Source: Gammaproteobacteria bacterium (GTDB taxonomy: Bacteria > Pseudomonadota > Gammaproteobacteria > GCA-001735895). From it: a stretch of DNA of 5,004 nucleotides. A model generated the notes under the pieces. It was not told where the DNA came from. It saw only the letters and a list, made by a program, of their open reading frames with translations, and did no database searches. Shown piece by piece: positions 1 through 5,004 of this stretch. Location: the NCBI GenBank assembly GCA_003645435.1, contig QNFD01000235.1, positions 1 to 5,004 of the forward strand, in the 5' to 3' direction. Every line of letters begins with the position of its first letter. Within the stretch, counting starts at the first letter, position 1. The position numbers and the translations under genes are program-made.

Positions 1-1
1 A

Positions 2-223
2 GTTACAGGTGAAATGGGGGTTAATCGCAGTAGACTGAGCGGGACCATCAACGGTGACGTTATTACTCTGACATTTAATTACAGGATGGGAGACAGGGGT
101 ACTGGTAGAAATGGTGTCGGGGAATTAAAGATTAGCAGTGACGGTACCAAACTCACCGGCACCCGGAGTGGAGGAGGGTTTCGCAAAGACAGTGAATGGA
201 TCCTGACTAAGGAGTCTGATTAA
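2..223 (+). CDS. 3' end of a beta-rich hypothetical protein (5' truncated by the window)
   Basis: The frame is open from the first complete codon in the window and stops at TAA 221-223, giving 73 residues. An ATG at 14 exists, but the only purine-rich run (AGGTGA, 7-12) ends one base before it, too close to be a ribosome site. I therefore read this as the C-terminus of a longer gene that starts outside the window. The peptide alternates hydrophobic and polar residues with many Gly, Thr and Ser. It contains GTINGDVITLTF, then GELKISSDGTKLTGT, and ends in WILTK. This looks like successive beta-strands of a small barrel or sandwich domain, as in many secreted or lipoprotein hypotheticals. I do not recognise a specific family and assign no function. 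The MITE-like element starts 14 bases after the stop and may serve as its transcript end. Confidence 0.55.
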   Translation, partial: VTGEMGVNRSRLSGTINGDVITLTFNYRMGDRGTGRNGVGELKISSDGTKLTGTRSGGGFRKDSEWILTKESD

Positions 224-237
224 CTATGAGGTCATAT

Positions 238-394
238 CCCAATGGCACTTTCTTAAGCGGAATATCGTCGTCCCGGCCTCCGAGCCGGGATCCATTGCAA
301 AGTGTTTACTGAGTTTTCCCGAGGCCTTTTGTAGTGGATACCGGGTCAAGCCCGGCATGACGATATTTCCAGTCATTAAGTAAGTGCCATTGGG
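238..394. mobile_element. MITE-like palindromic element, 157 bp
   Basis: The ends are perfect 13-bp inverted repeats, CCCAATGGCACTT at 238-250 and its complement at 382-394. They are flanked by a direct GTCATAT at 231-237 and 395-401, which would be the target duplication. If the repeat ends are counted in, GGTCATATCC at 230-239 and 394-403 is a 10-bp direct repeat. Inverted similarity continues inwards to about 298 and 332, with shared CTTAA, AATATCGTC and ATCCA blocks. Each arm carries its own small hairpin: TCCCGGC/GCCGGGA at 271-290 and CCGGG/CCCGG at 341-355. The GTCATGCCGGGCTTGACCCG-like arm resembles short palindromic repeats common between proteobacterial genes. There is no coding sequence inside, so any movement would need a transposase supplied elsewhere. 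The element as RNA could fold end to end and may act as a terminator for the gene before it. The parent transposon family is not identifiable from this copy alone. Confidence 0.75.
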
Positions 395-513
395 GTCATA
401 TCCGGGTTAATTGGGGAAGAACTGGGCTGATTGACTAAAGAGACCATGTGCCGGCAAAAATTCAATCGTCGTATTTTCTTCGAGTGGCGAAATATCTATC
501 GCATTGATTTAAC

Positions 514-590
514 TGGTCGGGGAGACAGGAATTGAACCTACGACCTCTGCCTCCCGAAGGCAGCGCTCTACCAGGCTGAGCTACACCCCG
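514..590 (-). tRNA. tRNA-Pro (anticodon CGG)
   Basis: Read on the minus strand, the 77 nt fold as a full cloverleaf. The acceptor 5' strand is CGGGGTG. The D arm is GCTC/GAGC around AGCCTGGTA. The anticodon arm is CTGCC/GGCAG around loop TTCGGGA, giving anticodon CGG (plus-strand 554-556), which reads proline codon CCG. The T arm is GTAGG/CCTGT around TTCAATT. The 3' acceptor strand is CTCCCCG, followed by discriminator A and an encoded CCA (514-516). The C1:G72 pair and AGCCTGGTA D-loop are typical of bacterial tRNA-Pro. The acceptor stem has one T-T mismatch at 6:67, and the T stem has two G-T pairs at its outer end. No U-rich terminator is visible just after the CCA end. Confidence 0.96.
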
Positions 591-602
591 ACACGATGTG
601 GT

Positions 603-631
603 ATCTTACGTGATCTTGTGCAGGTGCACAA
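603..631 (-). promoter_or_regulatory. Probable sigma70 promoter of the tRNA-Pro gene
   Basis: On the minus strand, a -35-like TTGTGC (626-631) and a -10-like TAAGAT (603-608) are separated by exactly 17 bp. The -10 ends 12 bases before the mature tRNA 5' end, leaving room for a start site and a short leader. The -10 matches consensus at 4 of 6 positions and the -35 at 3 of 6. The element sits in the short gap after the EamA-family gene, so the tRNA could also be reached by readthrough from that gene. Confidence 0.45.
616..631. repeat. Perfect inverted repeat TTGTGCA-GG-TGCACAA
   Basis: Two perfect 7-bp arms are separated by 2 bp. The palindrome lies between the EamA-family stop (636) and the tRNA-Pro promoter -10 and covers the putative -35 hexamer. 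No U-tract follows on either strand and the 2-base loop is too tight, so it fits a dimeric-protein binding site better than an intrinsic terminator. It could still form a weak 5-bp stem at the end of the permease mRNA. The binding protein is unknown. Confidence 0.5.
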
Positions 632-635
632 TTCT

Positions 636-1541
636 TCAGGCAGTTACTGCATTAATTGGTCGATTGACGAAGTAAACCCCGACGATACAGAGCAGCATTC
701 CGAATATAGATAGCAATCCCAGGGTTTCTCCGAACAGGAAGTGGGCCTCGACCACCACCAGCGGCGGCACCAGGTAAAACATGCTGGACACGCGTCCGGC
801 TTCACCGAGCCTGATGATCGCCATTAACAATACCACTGCCCCGATCGACAGGCCGAATATCTGCCAGCTTAACGCCAGCGCAAAACCCGGGGTCCAGTTC
901 ACTTGCCAACTCTCGCCAAATAAAACCGCAAAAAATGCGGTAGCGATTGCCGCCGCGAAATATTGCATCATTGTCGCGGTGAGTAAATGGGACTGGCTGC
1001 AAAACTTCTTCTGGTAAAAAACACCTACCGAGATGGCTACCAGGCTCAAGATGCAGAGGCCGATATAAAACCATTCGAGACCGCCGTTGGCGCTAAGATC
1101 AAGGCCGAATTTCCCAAACACGACGACGGCAACGCCGATAAATCCGACCAACAGGCCAGCGGCTTTACGCAGATTTAGCGACTCGCCGATGTACAGTGTT
1201 GCGAGCGCGGTCGTGAGTATAGGTTGAATGCCAATGATAATGGCGACAATCCCCGAAGGCATGCCATCCTTGATTGGCCAGAATAGGAAGCCGAGATAGC
1301 AGCAGTGCAACAAAATACCGGTTACCATATCGTGACGATAATCGAAGATCCTGCGCGGCATAGCAGATTTTGTCAGCCAGAGGACAATGAGTAGAACGAT
1401 CGCGGTAATCGTCATGCGCAGGCATAAAAACACGAAAGGGTCAGCATTTTCCATGCTGTACTTGGCGGCAATGAAGCCGGTGCTCCAAAGGGACACGAAC
1501 AGCAGCGGCGCCACACGTATGAATAGCGAATGAGCCGGCAT
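636..1541 (-). CDS. EamA/DMT-family inner-membrane permease
   Basis: The 301-residue protein is strongly hydrophobic, with about ten membrane segments (roughly 8-26, 35-56, 72-90, 97-118, 127-144, 157-176, 187-208, 219-243, 252-270, 275-292). This fits the two fused EamA repeats of the drug/metabolite transporter superfamily and its usual length of about 300. Family-type motifs include SLWSTGFIAAKY (17-28), IIGIQPILTTALATLYIGE (102-120) with the following GFIGV, and in the second half MFYLVPPLVVVEAHFLFGE (254-272) then GVYFVNR. Such proteins move small metabolites, amino acids or drugs across the inner membrane, often as exporters. The substrate cannot be read from sequence. The ATG at 1541 is the first start after an in-frame TAA five codons upstream. 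No strong Shine-Dalgarno site precedes it. It lies 41 bp after the FKBP gene on the same strand, so cotranscription is possible, with tRNA-Pro next downstream. Confidence 0.92.
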   Translation of the reverse strand: MPAHSLFIRVAPLLFVSLWSTGFIAAKYSMENADPFVFLCLRMTITAIVLLIVLWLTKSAMPRRIFDYRHDMVTGILLHCCYLGFLFWPIKDGMPSGIVAIIIGIQPILTTALATLYIGESLNLRKAAGLLVGFIGVAVVVFGKFGLDLSANGGLEWFYIGLCILSLVAISVGVFYQKKFCSQSHLLTATMMQYFAAAIATAFFAVLFGESWQVNWTPGFALALSWQIFGLSIGAVVLLMAIIRLGEAGRVSSMFYLVPPLVVVEAHFLFGETLGLLSIFGMLLCIVGVYFVNRPINAVTA

Positions 1542-1552
1542 ACTGTCGCTTT

Positions 1553-1583
1553 AACCCGGCCGCATACCAGATGCCGCCCGGTT
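1553..1583. other. Intergenic hairpin between the FKBP and EamA genes
   Basis: AACCCGGCCGCAT (1553-1565) and ATGCCGCCCGGTT (1571-1583) are complementary at 11 of 13 positions around a 5-base loop. The two mismatches are C-C on the plus strand and G-G on the minus strand. The stem reaches the first base of the FKBP stop codon and ends 11 bases before the EamA start. No run of T follows on the minus strand, so it is not a standard Rho-independent terminator. It may be an mRNA stability or attenuating stem within a two-gene transcript. Confidence 0.5.
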
Positions 1584-2290
1584 TACTGTATTTCGATCAA
1601 TTCGACTTCGAACACCAGGGTTTCATATGGCCCGATAGATTGGCCTGCGCCGCGTTCGCCGTAGCCGAGCTCATATGGAATGGTGAATTTAAATTTACTG
1701 CCGACATTCATTAACTGAACTCCTTCGGTCCAGCCGGGTATTACCTGGTTAAGTGGAAAGGTAGTGGGTTCACCCCGGGTGTATGAACTGTCGAATTCGG
1801 TACCATCGATGAGGGTGCCGCGGTAATGAACGCTAACCGTATCAAATGCTGTTGGTTTGGGACCGTCGGCGGCGGTTATTACCTGGTATTGTAATCCGGA
1901 ACTGGTTTCCGTGACGCCTTCGACCAGCGCGTTTGCTTTAAGAAACTCTACACCCCTGGCTTTTACTTCGGCAAATTTTTTATCGTTTATCATTTTTTGA
2001 TACTCCTTTAGTACTTGATCCGCTTCGGTCATGGTTAGCAGGGATTTCTTACCCTCCTGTTGGGCGGTAATACCATGGAGCAGGAATTGGTAGTCGATTT
2101 CGCCGTATTGCTTAAGAACCCGCTCTGAAATCATCATGCCGAGTGCGTAGCTGTGTTTTTCGTCATCGGTAGTCAACATGATCTCACCGCTTTGAGTGGC
2201 TGCAGTGTTTTTATCACTTTTAGTCGCCTCGTTGCAACCGGAAATCAGCAGTAAACCGGCAATAATAAGAAGAGAGGGTGAAGTTTTCAT
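1583..2290 (-). CDS. FKBP-type peptidyl-prolyl cis-trans isomerase, Mip/FkpA-like lipoprotein
   Basis: This is a 235-residue folding catalyst that interconverts cis and trans X-Pro bonds in exported proteins. The N-terminus is a lipoprotein signal: MKTSPS, a hydrophobic run, then lipobox ISGC with the lipidated Cys at 19. Asn at +2 rather than Asp suggests sorting to the outer membrane, so it should act in the periplasm as an anchored protein. Residues about 40-120 are the helical FKBP_N dimerisation region, including YALGMMISERV and the charged helix before EFLKAN. Residues about 125-235 are the FKBP catalytic domain. Residues matching the FKBP active-site pocket are all present: Y156 in VHYRGTL, F166 and D167 in EFDSSY, F178, V183-I184, W187, Y210 in LGYGERG, and F227. 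The length fits FkpA/Mip, and an active enzyme is expected. The ATG at 2290 has an AGGG nine bases before it. The EamA-family gene follows after 41 bp. Confidence 0.95.
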   Translation of the reverse strand: MKTSPSLLIIAGLLLISGCNEATKSDKNTAATQSGEIMLTTDDEKHSYALGMMISERVLKQYGEIDYQFLLHGITAQQEGKKSLLTMTEADQVLKEYQKMINDKKFAEVKARGVEFLKANALVEGVTETSSGLQYQVITAADGPKPTAFDTVSVHYRGTLIDGTEFDSSYTRGEPTTFPLNQVIPGWTEGVQLMNVGSKFKFTIPYELGYGERGAGQSIGPYETLVFEVELIEIQ

Positions 2291-2349
2291 GGAGGTTGGC
2301 CCTGTTTAGGTAAATCGGGTGATTAATGGAGCGGCAAATAAATCGCGGT

Positions 2350-2355
2350 ATTATA
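2350..2355 (-). promoter_or_regulatory. -10 box of the FKBP gene promoter
   Basis: On the minus strand this is a perfect TATAAT, within TATATAAT, 59 bases before the FKBP start codon. That predicts transcription from about 2343 and a leader of about 50 nt. Seventeen bases upstream the hexamer is CTGTAT, a poor -35, so activation or another upstream contact may be needed. The site lies in the 145-bp gap after the AraC pair, where I see no clear terminator for those genes. Confidence 0.5.
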
Positions 2356-2435
2356 TAGAACTCAGATGATTAATACAGATTCGAATTCATGAAAATTTTA
2401 ACTTCTGAGAACCGCTGACTAACCCGGCATCCCAC

Positions 2436-3455
2436 TCAGTGAACGCTGTCGCGATATTCGCTCGGAGACTTCCCGTACCAGCGTTTGAATGCGCGTGAAA
2501 AATTACCCGGTTCGGCAAATCCGAGCAGAAACGCGATCTCGTTAAAAGAACGATGCGGATCCCTGACATATTGTAGACCGAGATCGCTACGCGTACTTTC
2601 CAGTAGCTGGGTGAAAGACATCCCCTGTTCCTTAAGCCTGCGCTGGAGGCTACGTTGACTGACATGAATAGAATTCGCGATCTCTTCTTCGGAAACCTGT
2701 CCGCCTGGCAAGCGTTCGATCAGCTTTGCCCGCACCTGCATGGTGACGTCGTTACGATCGAGATTCGCCAGGTAGTCGGTAACGATTTGATCGTTGACTC
2801 TCACCAGTTCCGGGTTGGCTGTTGTCAATGGTGTGGTGACGGCCTGCAGGTCTAGCACCAGCTCTGTTTCAGGCTGCGAAAAACCTACCGGGGCATCAAA
2901 AAAATCGGTGAAACAGTCGGAAGCCCCGGGACCCGGGTGGTGAAACGAAACCCGGATTGGTCGTAAATTTTCGCCGTAAGCGGTTCGACACATGGTCATT
3001 ATCATTGCCATGCTCGAGTCTATAGCCACCGAATGGGGTTGCGGTTTCATAGTTCTCGGATCAAGAATCAGGTGGAAAGCATCCGCGGTTTTGCGTAATT
3101 TCAAAACACCCTGGGCCCCGGTGTTAAGAAGCCGTGCGTAACGCGACATGCCCTCGAAGGCTTCTTCCAGGCTGTTACTGGCAAGCCATGAATAGCCAAG
3201 CGCATGTAATGTTGTCGGGTGCCAGAAACTGGCTGCCTTGATACCCAGGCAGGGATCACCGGTGGTATCTCTGGCGAGCGCCCAGAGTCGAGTTACCGAC
3301 GGGAAAGAAAAACGCGCCAGCGGGTCCTGCAGTTTGGAGTGATCGAGTCCCACCTTCGCAAACAGATCGCGGCTGTCATAACCGTATGAATCGATCGCCT
3401 TGGCGAGCAACAAAACGGCAGAAGACAGGGCGGTAAAATGAGTATTTTGGTCCAT
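2436..3455 (-). CDS. AraC-family transcriptional regulator (OruR-like), downstream copy of a tandem pair
   Basis: The 339-residue protein has the two-part layout of AraC regulators with an Arabinose_bd (PF12625-type) sensor. The sensor spans about residues 20-215, with DPLARFS, FWHPTTLHALGYSWLASNSL (78-97) and the family's CFTDFFDAPVGFSQ (181-194). The C-terminal AraC DNA-binding domain spans about 236-336. Its first helix-turn-helix is around SEEEIANSIHVSQRSLQRRL (255-274), and its second is FNEIAFLLGFAEPGNFSRAF (304-323) ending in KRWYGKSPSEYR. It should be a cytoplasmic, ligand-responsive DNA-binding activator or repressor. The ligand is unknown; relatives respond to amino acids or other small catabolites. 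Its ATG lies 13 bp after the stop of the paralogue upstream and has no strong ribosome site, which suggests cotranscription and perhaps coupled translation. The start lines up residue for residue with the paralogue. Confidence 0.93.
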   Translation of the reverse strand: MDQNTHFTALSSAVLLLAKAIDSYGYDSRDLFAKVGLDHSKLQDPLARFSFPSVTRLWALARDTTGDPCLGIKAASFWHPTTLHALGYSWLASNSLEEAFEGMSRYARLLNTGAQGVLKLRKTADAFHLILDPRTMKPQPHSVAIDSSMAMIMTMCRTAYGENLRPIRVSFHHPGPGASDCFTDFFDAPVGFSQPETELVLDLQAVTTPLTTANPELVRVNDQIVTDYLANLDRNDVTMQVRAKLIERLPGGQVSEEEIANSIHVSQRSLQRRLKEQGMSFTQLLESTRSDLGLQYVRDPHRSFNEIAFLLGFAEPGNFSRAFKRWYGKSPSEYRDSVH

Positions 3456-3468
3456 GGATGAGCTTTAC

Positions 3469-4491
3469 TTAGGTTCGAACGGATTCGCGATATTTACTCG
3501 GCGACTTGCCATACCAACGTTTGAAGGCGCGGGTGAAATTACCCGGTTCGGCAAAACCCAGCAAGAAGGCTATCTCGTTGAACGAGCGTTGCGGGTCGCG
3601 CACGTATTGTAAACCAAGGTCGCGGCGGGTGTCTTCTAATAGCTGGGTAAATGAAACGCCCTGTTCCTTCAGTTTTCGCTGAAGGCTTCGTTGGCTAACG
3701 TTAATCGCGGAAGCAATCATTTCTTCATTTACCTGGCCGCTGGGCAGGCGTTCAATTAATTTTGACTGGACCTGCATGGAAAGATCGCTGCGATCGAGCT
3801 GGGCCAGGTAGTCGGTAACAACCTTATCGCTGATTCGCACCAGTTCCGGATTAGCGGTTGCGAGCGGAGTGGTCACCACTTCAGGAGTCAGCCATAGCGC
3901 GTTGTTAGCCTGGGAGAATCCGACCGGGGCGTCGAAAAAATCAGTAAAGCAGTCTGCGTTTTCGGGTCGCTTGTGCTGGAAGGATACCCGCACGGGGTTA
4001 AGGTCAGGACCGTAAGCGGCGCGGCACATGACGAGTATCATGGCAACCGAATATTCCACCGTTGGCGCGACCAAAGAAGGTCTTAAGCGGTCAGTGTGGA
4101 TAATAACGCAGTATGCGTCCGCGGTTTCCTGATACTCCATGATGTCTATAGCGCTGGTATTAACGATTCGAGCGTATCGAGACGATCGCATGAAGGCGTC
4201 TTCCAGGCTATTGCTGGCTAACCATGAATAACCCAGCGCACTGTAACTGGTCGGGTGCCAAAAAGTAGCTACCTTCAGGCCGAAGCAGGGGTCGTCAATT
4301 GCTTTGTCGGCTAATGCCCAAAGTTTGTTGACCGCTTCAGAGGAATATCGAGCAAGCGGATCTTTTAACTTTGAATAATCAAGACCTACCCGACTAAACA
4401 GGTCGGAACTGTCAACACCGTAAGAATCAATCGCCCTCACAAGCAATAAAACTGACGAAGCCAGTGTAGTAGTTTGGTTATTTTTAGTCAT
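3469..4491 (-). CDS. AraC-family transcriptional regulator (OruR-like), upstream copy of a tandem pair
   Basis: The 340-residue protein is colinear with the next gene, with no gaps over 339 positions and about 65% identity by hand count. The sensor domain (about 20-215) has DPLARYS, FWHPTSYSALGYSWLASNSL (78-97) and CFTDFFDAPVGFSQ (181-194). The AraC DNA-binding domain (about 236-336) has NEEMIASAINVSQRSLQRKL (255-274) and FNEIAFLLGFAEPGNFTRAF (304-323). Identity is about 83% over 241-339 but under 30% over 111-150, so the copies probably share DNA sites while sensing different signals. The start ATG has an AAGAG-type ribosome site seven bases upstream and a good sigma70 promoter before that. 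It is divergent from lpxC, 113 bp away. Control of lpxC is possible by position only. A more usual target would be catabolic genes outside this window. Confidence 0.93.
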   Translation of the reverse strand: MTKNNQTTTLASSVLLLVRAIDSYGVDSSDLFSRVGLDYSKLKDPLARYSSEAVNKLWALADKAIDDPCFGLKVATFWHPTSYSALGYSWLASNSLEDAFMRSSRYARIVNTSAIDIMEYQETADAYCVIIHTDRLRPSLVAPTVEYSVAMILVMCRAAYGPDLNPVRVSFQHKRPENADCFTDFFDAPVGFSQANNALWLTPEVVTTPLATANPELVRISDKVVTDYLAQLDRSDLSMQVQSKLIERLPSGQVNEEMIASAINVSQRSLQRKLKEQGVSFTQLLEDTRRDLGLQYVRDPQRSFNEIAFLLGFAEPGNFTRAFKRWYGKSPSKYRESVRT

Positions 4492-4514
4492 TTTCCGCTC
4501 TTTATTGACCTGGG

Positions 4515-4543
4515 ATAATAGATTGGCGCCTGCGGATTAGCAA
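4515..4543 (-). promoter_or_regulatory. Sigma70 promoter of the AraC pair
   Basis: On the minus strand, -35 TTGCTA (4538-4543, 4 of 6 to consensus) and -10 TATTAT (4515-4520, 5 of 6) are spaced 17 bp. The predicted start near 4508 leaves a leader of about 17 nt containing the AAGAG ribosome site. This is the best-formed promoter in the window and should drive both regulator genes. The spacer contains the palindrome GGCGCC at 4525-4530. Confidence 0.65.
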
Positions 4544-4585
4544 CAATTTCGAGACTGCTCCCATAGTAGCACACCAACAAATTTC
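4541..4585. repeat. Imperfect direct repeat in the araC-lpxC divergent region (possible operator)
   Basis: CAACAATTTC (4541-4550) recurs as CAACAAATTTC (4575-4585), 34 bp apart, which is close to a whole number of helical turns (about three). AraC-family proteins typically bind direct repeats. The first copy overlaps the -35 of the regulator promoter, and the second lies just upstream of the lpxC ribosome site. The match is short and AT-rich and could be chance. Confidence 0.25.
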
Positions 4586-4604
4586 AAATTAGAGGTATGC
4601 AACT

Positions 4605-5004
4605 ATGGTTTATTTAAAACCAGCAATCGGAACGTCACAATGTACGATCAATGAGACTATTCACTATGTAGGGATAGGCCTGCACAGTGGGCACAAGGTG
4701 TCTATGACTCTGCATCCGGCTTCGCCTAACTCTGGTATCTGTTTCGTGCGCACGGATATCGATCGCGATCATTCCTTTATTCGCGCTTCCTGGAGAAATG
4801 TGGTCGATACACGCCTGTGCACGGTACTCGGCAATGAGCACGGTATCACTATTAGCACGGTCGAGCATTTGCTGGCTGCTTTGCGCGGTTGTGGTGTCGA
4901 TAACGTATTGATAGAGATCAGCAGCGATGAAGTACCGATACTCGATGGTAGTAGTGCGCCCCTGGTCAAGATGATCAAGCAAGCCGGCGTAAGCGCGCAG
5001 CGGG
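4605..5004 (+). CDS. lpxC: UDP-3-O-acyl-N-acetylglucosamine deacetylase (LpxC), N-terminal part
   Basis: The frame is open from ATG 4605 to the window end (133 codons to 5003), so the gene is cut at its 3' side. LpxC is the zinc enzyme that removes the acetyl group from UDP-3-O-acyl-GlcNAc, the committed step of lipid A synthesis, in the cytoplasm. Recognisable family blocks are GIGLHSGHKV (23-32), SGICFVRTDID, VVDTRLCTVLGNEHG (66-80), STVEHLLAAL (84-93) and EVPILDGSSAPLV (109-121). H88 of the VEHLL block is the first zinc ligand and E87 is the conserved catalytic acid/base. The other zinc ligands (His and Asp) lie beyond the window. AGAGG at 4591-4595, nine bases before the ATG, fixes the start. 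An ATG at 4597 is in another frame and stops after six codons. The N-terminus is a few residues longer than in E. coli LpxC. No convincing plus-strand promoter was found. The neighbour is a divergent regulator, not ftsZ. Confidence 0.93.
   Translation, partial: MVYLKPAIGTSQCTINETIHYVGIGLHSGHKVSMTLHPASPNSGICFVRTDIDRDHSFIRASWRNVVDTRLCTVLGNEHGITISTVEHLLAALRGCGVDNVLIEISSDEVPILDGSSAPLVKMIKQAGVSAQR

Noticed and set aside
404..513. Gap between the MITE-like element and the tRNA, checked for an attachment-site copy of the tRNA 3' end, a terminator or a small gene
   Set aside because: No repeat of the tRNA 3' end, no stem followed by a T-run and no coding frame is visible, so there is no support for an integrated island here.
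781..1425. Several open frames on both strands within the EamA gene (781-1017, 987-1178, 802-1074, 1165-1425)
   Set aside because: All overlap the clear ten-segment membrane protein in other frames and their translations show no recognisable domains.
2291..2435. Short AT-rich palindromic words (TTCATGAA, AAAATTTT) downstream of the AraC pair, considered as a terminator
   Set aside because: The stems are too short and AT-only, with no GC-rich arm followed by a T-run.
2387..2855. Open frames overlapping the 3' half of the downstream AraC gene (2387-2665 minus, 2655-2855 plus)
   Set aside because: They are out of frame with, or antisense to, a well-conserved AraC DNA-binding domain, so they are shadows.
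4505..4510. Plus-strand TTGACC resembling a -35 box for lpxC
   Set aside because: No acceptable -10 lies 16-18 bp downstream, and the site is inside the leader region of the opposite-strand regulator gene.
4597..4617. Six-codon reading frame (ATG at 4597, stop TAA 4615-4617) overlapping the lpxC start, a possible leader peptide
   Set aside because: The AGAGG ribosome site ends one base before this ATG, too close to serve it, but is well placed for the lpxC ATG at 4605. The overlap is most simply chance.
4635..4982. Long minus-strand open frames opposite lpxC (4635-4982 and 4769-4978)
   Set aside because: They are antisense to a clearly recognisable lpxC frame, have no family-like composition and no ribosome sites.

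Overview
The window looks like ordinary chromosome from a Gram-negative proteobacterium, most likely a gammaproteobacterium. The support is an lpxC gene (lipid A synthesis, so an outer membrane), a Mip/FkpA-type FKBP lipoprotein, two AraC regulators of the OruR-like (Arabinose_bd plus HTH_18) type, and a tRNA-Pro(CGG) with an encoded CCA end. Base composition looks near 50% GC by eye. This taxonomic call is inference from protein style. The partial LpxC reads more like alphaproteobacterial LpxC, so the class is not certain.

Layout, left to right. Positions 2-223 (+) are the 3' end of a beta-rich protein of unknown function that begins outside the window. Fourteen bases after its stop lies a 157-bp MITE-like element (238-394) with 13-bp perfect terminal inverted repeats and a 7-bp flanking direct repeat. 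Positions 404-513 hold nothing I can recognise. A tRNA-Pro gene on the minus strand (514-590) has a plausible sigma70 promoter whose -35 sits in a perfect 7+7 palindrome. Upstream on the same strand are an EamA/DMT-family permease (636-1541) and an FKBP-type peptidyl-prolyl isomerase lipoprotein (1583-2290). They are separated by 41 bp that form a hairpin. The FKBP gene has a perfect TATAAT -10 box.

Next, also on the minus strand, come two tandem paralogous AraC-family regulators (3469-4491, then 2436-3455). They are 13 bp apart, align without gaps, and share about 65% of residues by hand count. Their DNA-binding halves are nearly the same, while one part of the sensor domain has diverged. 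A well-formed sigma70 promoter precedes the upstream copy. Facing away from it on the plus strand is the start of lpxC (4605 to the window end), coding for the first 133 residues.

Apart from the AraC pair, which is probably one transcript, and perhaps FKBP with EamA, the genes do not form an obvious pathway. I see no phage, CRISPR, toxin-antitoxin, defence or biosynthetic system. The items most worth checking are the AraC duplication, the lpxC gene lying next to a regulator rather than to ftsZ, and the MITE.
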